Assembly: GCF_002795845.1 (NCBI RefSeq)
Contig: NZ_CP011797.1
Location: forward strand, 1,511,501 to 1,575,500
Origin: Reinekea forsetii
GTDB lineage: Bacteria > Pseudomonadota > Gammaproteobacteria > Pseudomonadales > Natronospirillaceae
DNA: 64,000 bases
Reading direction: 5' to 3'
Shown here piece by piece: positions 55,562 to 64,000 of this stretch. The number at the start of each line of letters is the position of its first letter. Position 1 is the first letter of the stretch. Below the pieces are notes generated by a model. That model had not been told where the DNA came from, made no database searches, and was given only the letters and a program-made list of their open reading frames with translations. A program made the translations under genes and the position numbers.

Positions 55562-56127
55562 TGAGTTTCAAGTTGATGCATTTTTCACAAGAGAATACGG
55601 ATAGAGTTCTGAGTTGGCGAAACTCAGAAAGAATACGTCTGAATATGGTAGACGATTCAGTTATCGAACTCAGTGCACATAAACAATTTCTGTCGTGTCT
55701 GGAGGCGAATTGTTCTGCAGCCTATTATGTGGTTGAGTATAATGGAACATCAGTTGGCACGATTTACTTCACAGGGCTGGGAAGTGGCAAAGTCACTTGG
55801 GGTTGTTACATTGGCTCGGAGAAAATCATCCCAGGTCTATTTGTAGCACTTCTTGTGATTGCAGCTAAATACTCCTTTAGTTTACCCACCACTAGAATTT
55901 TGCGCAGCGAAGTTGCAGCGTTTAACATCAATCCGATAAAACTGAATCGGTTTTTGGGTATCCCTGAAACTTCACGTTTCATTCGATCCACAAAGACTGG
56001 CAGTGAAGTTGAGTTTATCGAATATTGCCTTGCCTCGGATCAGCATAACATTATTATCAATAAGGCTGAAAAAGTGATGCCGGGTTCCGTTAAAAAATCA
56101 TGTCAAGAGTTCATATTGGAGAAATAG
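55558..56127 (+). CDS. PseH-like GNAT acyltransferase
   Basis: A 189-residue GNAT-fold protein in the place of pseH, which N-acetylates the 4-amino sugar from acetyl-CoA. VLSWRNSERIRLNM and the WGCYIGSEKI stretch fit that group. The ATG at 55558 overlaps the pseG stop, with AAAGGAAC in front. Because an acyl carrier protein and ligase follow at once, it might use an acyl-ACP donor instead of acetyl-CoA. Confidence 0.8.
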   Translation: MMSFKLMHFSQENTDRVLSWRNSERIRLNMVDDSVIELSAHKQFLSCLEANCSAAYYVVEYNGTSVGTIYFTGLGSGKVTWGCYIGSEKIIPGLFVALLVIAAKYSFSLPTTRILRSEVAAFNINPIKLNRFLGIPETSRFIRSTKTGSEVEFIEYCLASDQHNIIINKAEKVMPGSVKKSCQEFILEK

Positions 56128-56391
56128 ATGCAGATACGTGAAGTAATTATTAAACTTTTTGAAGAAGCTCTCGAATCAACAGAATCGAGGCTACAGTGTT
56201 CAGAGCTGACAGACGATACCGTGCTTCTTGACAGCGGGCTCGACTCATTGGGTTTCGCTATTCTCGTAGCCCGGTTGGAAGAAGAGCTAGAGTTTGACCC
56301 ATTTGTTGAAATGGAAGATGCTGTTTACCCTGTTTCTTTTGGTGATTTTGTTGCTATTTATGAGAACCGATTTAAAAAGGGCTCGCAGTGA
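56128..56391 (+). CDS. acyl carrier protein
   Basis: An 87-residue protein with the phosphopantetheine site LLDSGLDSLGFAILV; Ser40 of the DSL motif would carry the prosthetic group. It follows the GNAT gene directly and overlaps the ligase gene by 4 bases. It is not the housekeeping fatty-acid ACP, judging by its low similarity in the flanking helices. It presumably carries the acyl group used to decorate the sugar. Confidence 0.93.
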   Translation: MQIREVIIKLFEEALESTESRLQCSELTDDTVLLDSGLDSLGFAILVARLEEELEFDPFVEMEDAVYPVSFGDFVAIYENRFKKGSQ

Positions 56392-57731
56392 TACTGGAAG
56401 AGCTATTGAACAAAGTTGATGACTCACAGCTCTTATGGGTCTCGCCAGAAAGGCAGATAACGGCCGGCGAGCTAAAGCGGGATATTGTCGCTTGTAGGAA
56501 ATTATTCCCGCTCACAGACAAGCCGCGGGTTGCCTTGGAGCTATCAGACAGTGTGAGTGCACTTACATGGATGCTTGCGCTTGACGGTTTTTCCGAAGTG
56601 GTCTTTCTGGTGCCGGCGTCCCTGCAAAAATCAAATGATTACGTTCATTTGAAACGGCAGTTCCAGGCGAACTTGACAGTTAGTGAATCGTTGGACTGTA
56701 AGGTGAGAGTACCCGCTAAGGAGGAATATGTGGATGGTAACCCCACCCCGGCGGTAAGATATGCAACTCGGTGGGTGCTGGCTACATCCGGGACAACGGG
56801 TATCCCAAAACTGATAGAACATTCAACTGACAGTCTCACGAAAACCTGTAAAGTTGACGTTAGTCGGGGCAAAGATTTTATTTGGGGCCTAGTTTTCGAT
56901 CCCTTTAGATTTGCGGGCCTTCAGGTTGTACTGCAGGCGTTGTCCAGCGGTTCAAAGCTCGTTTTATGCAATCGAATCGAGAGCTTTAGTGGGCAGGTGA
57001 ATTTTTTTCGTGACAGCCACGCGAACGCTCTATCTGCAACGCCCACTTACTGGCGTAAATTATTGATGAGCGGTGCGTTGCAGGGTCATGTTTTCAGGCA
57101 GGTAACACTCGGTGGTGAGCCAGCGGATAGGTCTGTTCTAAATGCACTTAAATCGGCTTTTCCATCAGCGAGAGTGGCTCATATCTATGCGTCTACCGAG
57201 GCCGGTGTTGGCTTCTCCGTCACGGACGGACTGCCGGGTTTCCCTCAAAGATATCTTGACGAGGGTATAGCGGGTAACAAGCTTCGCATCAGTGATTCCG
57301 GAACACTGCTGGTAAAGCCAGAGAAACACACCCCTGTAATCTCTGGGGGTGCCTCACTTACTAACGCCGAAGGATTCGTTGATACCGGTGATCTCGTCGA
57401 GATCAGAGGCGGGCGAGTTCATTTTCTGGGTCGTGACTCTGGTACCATTAATGTTGGTGGTAATAAAGTGATTCCCGAAGAAGTTGAATCTGTCATTCGC
57501 GAAGTGGAAGGTGTCGGCGAGGTAATTGTAAAACCCAAAAGTAGTGGTGTTATGGGGGAGTTAGTTACGGCAGAAATTCAGATACTCTCCTCTGTGTCTG
57601 ACAAGGCTGTATTTAAAAATGCCATTATTGCGCACTGCCGAAGACGTCTGGAAAAACACAAAGTTCCAGCACTTATTTGGTTTGTAGCTGAGATTGAGCA
57701 TAACTCCACTGGCAAGATAAACAGGACATAG
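56388..57731 (+). CDS. AMP-forming acyl-ACP ligase-like protein
   Basis: A 447-residue ANL-superfamily enzyme: ATP-binding LATSGTTGIPKLIEHS, the A5 segment YASTEAGVGFS, DTGDLVEIRGGRVHFLGR, and the C-terminal catalytic Lys in STGKINRT. It is shorter than acyl-CoA synthetases (usually above 500), as in acyl-ACP and D-Ala-carrier ligases. It overlaps the ACP gene, so the ACP is its likely acceptor. The acyl substrate is not known. Confidence 0.88.
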   Translation: MILEELLNKVDDSQLLWVSPERQITAGELKRDIVACRKLFPLTDKPRVALELSDSVSALTWMLALDGFSEVVFLVPASLQKSNDYVHLKRQFQANLTVSESLDCKVRVPAKEEYVDGNPTPAVRYATRWVLATSGTTGIPKLIEHSTDSLTKTCKVDVSRGKDFIWGLVFDPFRFAGLQVVLQALSSGSKLVLCNRIESFSGQVNFFRDSHANALSATPTYWRKLLMSGALQGHVFRQVTLGGEPADRSVLNALKSAFPSARVAHIYASTEAGVGFSVTDGLPGFPQRYLDEGIAGNKLRISDSGTLLVKPEKHTPVISGGASLTNAEGFVDTGDLVEIRGGRVHFLGRDSGTINVGGNKVIPEEVESVIREVEGVGEVIVKPKSSGVMGELVTAEIQILSSVSDKAVFKNAIIAHCRRRLEKHKVPALIWFVAEIEHNSTGKINRT

Positions 57732-57735
57732 AATT

Positions 57736-58455
57736 ATGGATATAGTATTGGTTAGCGGGGGCACTCGTGGATTGGGACTCGCTATTGCTAAACGACTGGA
57801 CACTTCAGGTTATCAGGTTGTGGTAGTTGGCAGAAAGTGCTCACCTGAGTGTGAAGAATGGTTGTCAGCTTCAGATAACGGTGTGTTTGAGTCATACGAT
57901 TTTTCAGATACTTCGGGCATTCACGAATTCTGTAATCAAATCTCAAGAAAATATGGGCGTTTGTATGGTTTGGTTAACAATGCAGCTGTCGGGCTAGATG
58001 GAATACTTGCGACCATGCATGAGAGTGATATTTCCAGAGCAATTCGGATAAATATTGAAGCTCCAGTTTTGCTCACGAAGTACTTCTTACGCCCTATGTT
58101 AATAAACGGAAGGGGGAGGATAGTTAATATTTCATCGATCATAGGCACTACTGGATTCAGGGGCCTCGCGGTATACGGTGCAACCAAAGCAGCCGTTAAT
58201 GGCTTCACTAAGTCATTATCACGGGAGGTTGGAAAAGCTGGTGTAACCGTGAACAGTGTGGCGCCGGGGTACATGGCGACAGACATGACGCAAGGGTTGG
58301 AGGGTGAGAAACTCGAATCCATCAAGCGGCGCAGTCCGCTCGGTCAGCTTGCACATGTTGACGATGTCGCCAGCATGGTGAATTATCTGATGTCGAATGA
58401 AGCCAAGATGATCACAGGTTCTGTGATGACGGTAGATGCTGGAAGCACAGCATGA
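57736..58455 (+). CDS. FabG-like short-chain reductase
   Basis: A 239-residue SDR protein: SGGTRGLGLAIAKRL (NADPH motif), NNAAVGLDG, catalytic Ser in NISSIIGTTGFRG and YGATKAAVNGFTKSLS. It is closest in shape to 3-oxoacyl-ACP reductases. Next to an ACP and a ligase, it could reduce a 3-oxoacyl-ACP to a 3-hydroxyacyl-ACP. It overlaps the next gene by 4 bases. Confidence 0.9.
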   Translation: MDIVLVSGGTRGLGLAIAKRLDTSGYQVVVVGRKCSPECEEWLSASDNGVFESYDFSDTSGIHEFCNQISRKYGRLYGLVNNAAVGLDGILATMHESDISRAIRINIEAPVLLTKYFLRPMLINGRGRIVNISSIIGTTGFRGLAVYGATKAAVNGFTKSLSREVGKAGVTVNSVAPGYMATDMTQGLEGEKLESIKRRSPLGQLAHVDDVASMVNYLMSNEAKMITGSVMTVDAGSTA

Positions 58456-59237
58456 AGTTTGAAATACGCAGAGGCACGTTTGAAGATGCAAAGGATATAG
58501 TTCATTTATTCTCTGGGGAGAAAAATCCGCATGGATGGACTTTGAGAAAATGGCGGCATTACTATCAAGATTACCCTGAGGGAGAAGCCGTTATTTTTAT
58601 TGCCGAATCAGATCAGGGAATCATCGGTCACTATAGTCTGTTTCCGTTAGTCATTTGCGGGGAAAAAGTTTATATGGGTGCACATGCGTATGTGAAGGAG
58701 ACGGTTCGCGGTTTGGCTGTAATTTCACAGCTTATGAAGTCAATAGATGAGTTTTGTGCTGTTAATGACATACCCTTCATCATTGGGTTCGCAAACCAAA
58801 AATTTACCACAGTTAAAACAAAGCTTTTTAAGTGGGTAACACCGTTTTACGCAGGCTTCGTAACCACGACCCTGTTTGACCCACTGGTATTTAAGGACCG
58901 GCCCCTTCGTTTTCAGTATTCTGACGAATGGCAGCAATGGCGTTTTGGAAATATAGCTGGTCCAGTTATTAGCCAATACAGAAAAGCAGGTTGTAAAATG
59001 CCAACTTATCAACTTCTGTACTCTCAGGAAACTGTTCCCGCAAGTGATTATGGGTTGTCGGAATTCGAATGCTGGAACCCTAATTTTTATCATCGAAGAC
59101 CAGATGATGAGTATTTCAGTCAACCGTTTTCCCTAAAGATATATGACCGGCATTGGGTCGGCCCTGATCTATTAAATCCTGAAAATTGGTTTATCCAAAT
59201 GGGTGATTCAGATACCTTTTTATTTGAGGCGATATAG
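58452..59237 (+). CDS. GNAT-like acyltransferase
   Basis: A 261-residue protein with an N-terminal GNAT-type fold (FEIRRGTFEDAKDIVHLFSG, AVIFIAESDQGIIGHYSLFP, AYVKETVRGLAVISQLM) and a C-terminal extension of unknown role. Relatives occur in O-antigen loci. In this position, between a FabG-like reductase and pseI, it is a candidate for the enzyme that moves the ACP-bound acyl group to an amino sugar. Confidence 0.75.
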   Translation: MKFEIRRGTFEDAKDIVHLFSGEKNPHGWTLRKWRHYYQDYPEGEAVIFIAESDQGIIGHYSLFPLVICGEKVYMGAHAYVKETVRGLAVISQLMKSIDEFCAVNDIPFIIGFANQKFTTVKTKLFKWVTPFYAGFVTTTLFDPLVFKDRPLRFQYSDEWQQWRFGNIAGPVISQYRKAGCKMPTYQLLYSQETVPASDYGLSEFECWNPNFYHRRPDDEYFSQPFSLKIYDRHWVGPDLLNPENWFIQMGDSDTFLFEAI

Positions 59238-59238
59238 T

Positions 59239-60291
59239 ATGAAGGACATCAATATTGGCGGACGTTTAGTTGGGTTAAGTCATCCACCATTCATAATTGC
59301 TGAAATGTCTGGCAACCATAACCAGTCATTGGATCGCGCAATGGCGTTGGTTGATGCAGCTGCAAAGGCAGGAGTTCACGCTCTAAAATTACAAACGGCG
59401 AGTCCGGACGGTCTAACGTTGAATGTCGATAGCCCTGATTTTCTTATCAATGATCCAAGTAGTCCCTGGCATGGTCGTAATCTTTACAAATTGTATAAAG
59501 AGGCAGTCACACCTTGGGAGTGGCATAAGCCTATTTTTGATCGTTGTGCAAGACTTGGTCTAATCGTTTTTAGTTCTCCCTTCGAGCCTGCTGCGATCGA
59601 CCTTTTGGAAGAACTCAACGCTCCCTGCTATAAAATTGCCTCATTTGAGTTGGTTGATTTACCTCTTGTCAGGAAGGCAGCATCAACCGGGAAACCCTTG
59701 ATCATGTCCACTGGTATGGCAACTGTGTCGGATATTGAGGATGCAGTTAATGCGGCCAGATCTGAGGGCAATGATAAAATAATTCTCCTGAAGTGCACCT
59801 CAAATTACCCATCAACTGCTAAGGATGCCAATATTGCAACAATTCCTCACCTTCAACAAATGTTTGGATTACAGGTAGGGTTATCTGACCACACTCTTGG
59901 CATCGGCGTGCCCTGTGCCGCAGCTGCGCTGGGGGCAACTGTAATTGAGAAACATTTCACGCTGAGGCGTTCAGATGGCGGCGTAGACGCCTCTTTTTCA
60001 TTGGAACCAGCTGAATTCTGTGCTTTAGTAGAAGAGAGCGAGCGAGCTTGGGCAAGTGTTGGTAACGTCGTCTATGGCGGTGCGGCTGTTGAGAAAAAGT
60101 CTTTGCAGTTCCGGCGGTCTCTTTATATAGCAAAGGACGTCAAAGCGGGAGACTCGCTCACAGATGAAAATCTTAGAATTGTTCGCCCAGGCTACGGGCT
60201 GGCTCCAAAAAACATTGATGTGTTGCTAGGAAGAAAGATAAACCGTGATCTGTCCATCGGAACAGCAATGAAGTGGGAGTTCATAGGGTGA
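59239..60291 (+). CDS. pseI: pseudaminic acid synthase PseI (NeuB family)
   Basis: A 350-residue enzyme that condenses the deacetylated-UDP hexose with phosphoenolpyruvate to give the nine-carbon sugar. The NeuB domain has PFIIAEMSGNHNQSLDRAM and LKLQTASPDGLT; the C-terminal SAF (antifreeze-like) domain starts near residue 290 with LYIAKDVKAGDSLTDENL. The ATG at 59239 directly follows the previous stop. The sequence fits PseI better than NeuB by its MSGNHN motif. Confidence 0.94.
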   Translation: MKDINIGGRLVGLSHPPFIIAEMSGNHNQSLDRAMALVDAAAKAGVHALKLQTASPDGLTLNVDSPDFLINDPSSPWHGRNLYKLYKEAVTPWEWHKPIFDRCARLGLIVFSSPFEPAAIDLLEELNAPCYKIASFELVDLPLVRKAASTGKPLIMSTGMATVSDIEDAVNAARSEGNDKIILLKCTSNYPSTAKDANIATIPHLQQMFGLQVGLSDHTLGIGVPCAAAALGATVIEKHFTLRRSDGGVDASFSLEPAEFCALVEESERAWASVGNVVYGGAAVEKKSLQFRRSLYIAKDVKAGDSLTDENLRIVRPGYGLAPKNIDVLLGRKINRDLSIGTAMKWEFIG

Positions 60292-60956
60292 GTCGGACCG
60301 TACTGGTGGTCGCAGCTCATTCAGATGATGAGGCTCTGGGTTGTGGCGGTACAATGGCAAAACATGTTGCGCATGGCGATGATGTTCATGTCTTGTTTAT
60401 GACAGATGGTGTTGGCTCCCGAACAATAGTAAATAGTGAGGTTTCTTCACGACTAAACTCGGCACAAAAAGCCTTAGATATTATCGGCGTAAAATCTATG
60501 AATAATTTAGATTTTCCTGATAATAAGATGGATACGGTGGCCTTATTAAACGTTACACAAGCAATAGAAAAAAGAATTCATGAACTCCATCCAGAGATTA
60601 TCTATACACATCATATGGGCGATTTAAACATTGATCATCAAATTACACATAAAGCAGTAATGATAGCTTGTAGGCCGCAGCCAGACTTCTGTGTGAAAGA
60701 AATTTATGCTTTTGAAGTCTTATCAAGTACTGAGTGGCAAACACCAGGTCTGATGCCTTTTATTCCAAATGTGTTTGTAGATATAACCAATTATATGCAA
60801 ATCAAAATGAAAGTCCTTGATGCGTACAAACTAGAAATGCATGATGCCCCCCATAGTCGTTCCATAGAGAATGTATCACAACTAAATAAATTTCGAGGCA
60901 ATTCTGTTGGGGTTTATAGTGCAGAAAGTTTTATTTCTATTAGAGAATTAAAATGA
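60288..60956 (+). CDS. PIG-L-family deacetylase
   Basis: A 222-residue LmbE/PIG-L protein: AAHSDDEALGCGGTMAKH (zinc ligands His, Asp) and THHMGDLNIDHQITH (third ligand). These enzymes remove N-acetyl groups from amino sugars. The GTG at 60288 overlaps the pseI stop (GTGA). In this operon it could free an amino group that the ACP-dependent system then re-acylates. Confidence 0.9.
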   Translation: MSRTVLVVAAHSDDEALGCGGTMAKHVAHGDDVHVLFMTDGVGSRTIVNSEVSSRLNSAQKALDIIGVKSMNNLDFPDNKMDTVALLNVTQAIEKRIHELHPEIIYTHHMGDLNIDHQITHKAVMIACRPQPDFCVKEIYAFEVLSSTEWQTPGLMPFIPNVFVDITNYMQIKMKVLDAYKLEMHDAPHSRSIENVSQLNKFRGNSVGVYSAESFISIRELK

Positions 60957-61858
60957 ACTAGAGTCCCTGATTAACTCCAGAAAATATAGTCACTTCTGGC
61001 ATGAAAATACCAAGAAGTAAAGGAGGAAGTCGATCCTGTTTTTTTGGACCCTGAACGTGTCAACCTTTTTTTGACAGTTGTCAAAATTAAAGTATTTTTC
61101 ATTAGATTATCTTGGTCCACTGGCAAAGTAGGGACATACCCCATTATTAGGAAAATTTTAACCATAATTCATTATGGTCGACAAGGTACTTGTGATGCTG
61201 ATATCGAAGCTGTTATAGATGTCTTGAAATCTAATTTCCTTACTCAGGGGCCTAAGGTGCCTGAGTTCGAAAAAGCCTCAACTTCAATCACCGGCGCTAG
61301 ACACGCGCTTGCCATGAATAGTGCAACATCAGCGCTTCATGCAGCTTGTCTTGCGTTGGGTTTAGGCAAAGGTGACATACTGTGGACTACGCCAGTCACG
61401 TTTGTAGCATCCGCTAATTATTCTACATATATACTCCTTGTCTATCCAAGTGATCGAATCAAAGGCATTAGGAAAGCTGGCGATTTATGTGGTTTTTCAC
61501 GGTTCAAAGTGCCAGTTAATAGAGTTTCAGCTACAGGTCGTCTAGAGGATTGAAGTCATCACTAATCTCTTTAAAAGTTTCTTAAAATATAATATGTGCT
61601 TATACTTATTTATGGGTTTTCCTCAAATCACCGAATTAAAAATAGATCGCGGTTGAATTCTCATCACTGATAGAGTCCCAATGCTGTCGACTTTGGACGT
61701 GGTTTTAGGTCCTATTTTTGTTCTCGTGGTAACCACACTTATACCCTAAGTAGAACTGAAGAATAACTAATTGTCTGGAATTGATTAGATTCCTGATGAT
61801 TATCTTTATGGTCAACTTAATTCCTTAAATACAGCTTACAAGATGGTGCTTTCTTTTT
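60957..61858. other. region with a pseC fragment and no intact gene
   Basis: It includes the second copy of the pseC 5' end (61146-61418). Upstream (61030-61110) a short coding-like stretch gives VDPVFLDPERVNLFLTVVK, which I cannot assign. Downstream of the copy the fused frame runs to 61553 as unfamiliar sequence. From 61554 to 61858 I see nothing but AT-rich DNA, which should contain the promoter of the FemAB-like gene. Confidence 0.55.
61146..61418 (+). pseudogene. pseC 5' fragment, copy 2 of the 273-bp repeat
   Basis: Same length as 50370-50642 with about 9 mismatches. The start codon of pseC has become ATA, and the frame joins foreign sequence after codon 84, so no transaminase can be made from it. 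It is a duplication scar in direct orientation, 10.8 kb from the intact copy. Confidence 0.9.
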
Positions 61859-62920
61859 ATGGACATTATTAGCAAGTTTTTTAATCAACTATCACTGAAT
61901 GGCATTGAGTTTATTCCCAGACATACCAATCATGAAATTTGGAACGACCAGTTTGCCCAACTAGATTATCAGCCAGTTGAGTATGCCGCTGATATGATAA
62001 ATTATCAGAACGCTTACTTATCTCAAAACGGATCAAAGACAGCCGACCTTAGTATAATAATTTTATCTGGAGGGAAAGCGTGTGGACTATGGTTGCTAAC
62101 AGCGGTTAAAATGAACGATCAGCTTAAGTTAACAAGTCTCGGTCAACCCATCTTAGCGCCTTTATTTTTGGATTCAACTACCCGAAAGCTAAGAAAAAGA
62201 TTTTGCTCAAATGCTATGAATTGTCTTACCACCATCTCAGAGATCGGTTTTCATGGTTCGCTAATGACTCAACAGGGCCCAATCGGAGTCAATCGCGAGA
62301 CGGTTTTAACTGATTGGTATAGGCAAGGAATGGAGCATGAGGCTACTGTATCGGTAAGACATGAAATGTATATAGATCTGTCACTATCATTGGATGAAAT
62401 ACGGAGTCATTATAGGAAAAGTTACAAGCCTTTTATCAATAAAGGTCTCCGAGAATGGGGACATGGTATTTTCACTTCATCAAATATCGATAAAATAAAA
62501 TGGAATCAATTCAAATATCTGCATGAAGTAGTGTCTGGGAGGGTGACTCGTGACGATTCAACTTGGGACATGCAATATCGAATGGTCAGTTCAGGAATTG
62601 CATTTTTAGTAATGCTACATGATCCTGATAGTAGTGATCTAGTGGGTGGAGGATTTTTCCAGAATACAAGGGATGAGTGCCTATATTCCGTAGCGGCTTA
62701 TGATCGTAGTTTATTCGATAAACCGTTAGGCCATGTTGTTCAGCAGTTAGCAATAAATCATATGAAATCTCTTGGTTTAAAGTGGTATAAGATCGGTGAG
62801 AAACAATATTCCCATGATTCTATTGAGGTCTCAAAAAAAGAAGTCGATATTTCCAAGTTTAAGGAAGGATTTTGTACCGATATGATATGTAAATTTGAGT
62901 TAATTTTTCCAAAAACTTAA
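61859..62920 (+). CDS. FemAB/GNAT-like protein of the polysaccharide locus
   Basis: A 353-residue protein with the double-GNAT shape of FemAB-related proteins: a first half with SIIILSGGKACGLWLLTAV, and a second half around SYKPFINKGLREWG and GGGFFQNTRDECLYSVAAYD. Such proteins are found near nonulosonate genes and are thought to attach an amino acid or acyl group to a sugar. It stands alone with about 180 bases to the next gene. Confidence 0.65.
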   Translation: MDIISKFFNQLSLNGIEFIPRHTNHEIWNDQFAQLDYQPVEYAADMINYQNAYLSQNGSKTADLSIIILSGGKACGLWLLTAVKMNDQLKLTSLGQPILAPLFLDSTTRKLRKRFCSNAMNCLTTISEIGFHGSLMTQQGPIGVNRETVLTDWYRQGMEHEATVSVRHEMYIDLSLSLDEIRSHYRKSYKPFINKGLREWGHGIFTSSNIDKIKWNQFKYLHEVVSGRVTRDDSTWDMQYRMVSSGIAFLVMLHDPDSSDLVGGGFFQNTRDECLYSVAAYDRSLFDKPLGHVVQQLAINHMKSLGLKWYKIGEKQYSHDSIEVSKKEVDISKFKEGFCTDMICKFELIFPKT

Positions 62921-63099
62921 AAATAAATGCTTTGTTCTTCGTAAAAGTTAAGAACTAACTTGAATTATTTAGTAAAGGTTAACTTTAATGCTTCAAAAGT
63001 TTTCCAACCTGCATAAAATATCAGTTTTTCTAAGCACACCCACGCTTTTGAGTCTACTTATGTGACTAATAACGAAGCATTACGAGATTATATATAACT

Positions 63100-64000
63100 A
63101 TGAGCATATTTATAAAGCATTTGGCGCAGTGGTCTATTCCAACATTCATGGAGACCGGAGTGAAGGCTTTAATTCTTGGTTCTGCTGCTTATCTTTTAAC
63201 CAAAGACGATTTCGCGATTTTGACATTGGCAATGCTCGTTTTTACTTTTCACCCTATGCTTCAGTTTGGCATCACCGATGGTTTGATTCTTAAATTGCCA
63301 GGCTGGTACATCAAAAACGATTTGGATGAAATATATTTGAGTCTCAGGGTTTCCCTAACGTATGTTTTGATAATAAATGTTACGCTAATATTGCTGGCAA
63401 TAGTCATATGCATTTTTTTTGATCTCTATGGAAAGATGTTTGCTGTGATGTTGATCTATGGTTTGGTAACGATACCTTACCAAATATATAATCATTACTT
63501 ACTTTTTAATCGTTATACCTATGACATGGAGGTTGCCTTGTATGCAAGATCACTAAATGTACTGTTAAGACTAGCTGTACAGCTTCCTCTTCTCTGGTTT
63601 TATGGTATTTACGGGTTGGCCCTTGGGGAACTTGCCATATATTTGATTACTTGCTGTTTTATAAATCATATTTCTAAACGTCATTTATTGCCATATGTTG
63701 ATTTTCAGCGAGTCAAAAAATACGTGACTTATGGAGTCCCTGTTTTTTTTGTTTCCTTAGTTGGGGTTCCGTCTGTAACTTTAGAAAAGACTATTGGAGC
63801 TTATTATTTTGATTTGGATGGGATTGCGAACATCGGTTTTCTTGCTTTTTTGGGCTCTTTATTATTCCTTATTACAGGTCAAATTTTGAGTCTATTTTCA
63901 CAATACGGTCGCGAGTATTTCGTGAAAACGAGCGATGAAGGGTCTTCTTATTTGGGTTACTTAGGGTTTTTGCAAGTTACGCTCTTCGCTTACTTAATTA
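63100..64000 (+). CDS. Wzx-type polysaccharide flippase (partial at right edge)
   Basis: The frame is open from the ATG at 63100 to the window end, 300 codons so far, with about nine hydrophobic helices and few charges. The start MSIFIKHLAQWSIPTFMETG and the AT-rich hydrophobic make-up fit MATE/Wzx-like oligosaccharide flippases, which carry lipid-linked units across the inner membrane. Homology is not strong enough to name a subgroup. It extends beyond the window. Confidence 0.7.
   Translation, partial: MSIFIKHLAQWSIPTFMETGVKALILGSAAYLLTKDDFAILTLAMLVFTFHPMLQFGITDGLILKLPGWYIKNDLDEIYLSLRVSLTYVLIINVTLILLAIVICIFFDLYGKMFAVMLIYGLVTIPYQIYNHYLLFNRYTYDMEVALYARSLNVLLRLAVQLPLLWFYGIYGLALGELAIYLITCCFINHISKRHLLPYVDFQRVKKYVTYGVPVFFVSLVGVPSVTLEKTIGAYYFDLDGIANIGFLAFLGSLLFLITGQILSLFSQYGREYFVKTSDEGSSYLGYLGFLQVTLFAYLI

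Noticed and set aside
61044-61553. 169-codon open frame as a real gene
   Set aside because: Its centre is a copy of the pseC start with the start codon lost, joined to unrelated sequence at both sides.

Overview
The window is chromosomal DNA of a Gram-negative gammaproteobacterium. It carries lptFG, a complete rnfABCDGE-nth set, metG and mrp, outer-membrane beta-barrels and rfaH with an ops site. The gene set fits a marine Oceanospirillales-type organism (Reinekea or a relative is a guess from gene content only). Core genes look GC-rich. The accessory regions at about 3.7-5.9 kb, 9.3-14.9 kb and 48.8-64 kb are visibly AT-richer.

Layout. 1-3.7 kb: an FtsX-type ABC exporter (two permeases and an ATPase) with an outer-membrane protein. 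3.7-5.9 kb: an AT-rich stretch with short tandem repeats, a row of hairpins, a small double-glycine-leader peptide gene and a secreted partner. 5.9-7.6 kb: a secreted esterase with three N-terminal repeats. 7.7-9.35 kb: an IS3-family element with a -1 frameshift signal. 9.35-14.9 kb: an accessory island with a frameshifted H-NS-like gene, an acyltransferase-3/SGNH protein, a DUF6641 protein plus a decayed second copy, and a pentameric ligand-gated channel homologue. 14.9-33.4 kb: mostly housekeeping genes (tadA, an MFS transporter, glgAC, two Nudix hydrolases, a DUF4062 protein, a DegV-like protein, nth-rnf, metG).

33.6-47.5 kb: envelope genes. These are manC, a BNR/sialidase-like secreted protein and its membrane partner, mrp, a GT2 glycosyltransferase, a PbgA/YejM-like sulfatase-fold protein, lptFG, a UDP-glucuronate epimerase, a KpsS-like protein, a glycosyltransferase and ugd. 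47.5-48.8 kb: a truncated EPS-type MarR gene with a G9 tract, then rfaH, then an ops element, then an intact EPS-type MarR gene.

49.4-61 kb: a tightly packed operon for a pseudaminic-acid-type nonulosonate (pseB, pseC, an aldo/keto reductase, a cytidylyltransferase-aminomutase fusion, pseG, pseH-like, pseI). Embedded in it are an acyl carrier protein, an AMP-forming ligase, a FabG-like reductase, a GNAT-like protein and a PIG-L deacetylase. I infer that these make and attach a non-acetyl acyl group, perhaps 3-hydroxybutyryl, to the sugar. A 273-bp copy of the pseC 5' end lies behind the operon, followed by a FemAB-like gene and the start of a Wzx-type flippase cut by the window edge. RfaH acting at the ops site probably drives this long polysaccharide operon.
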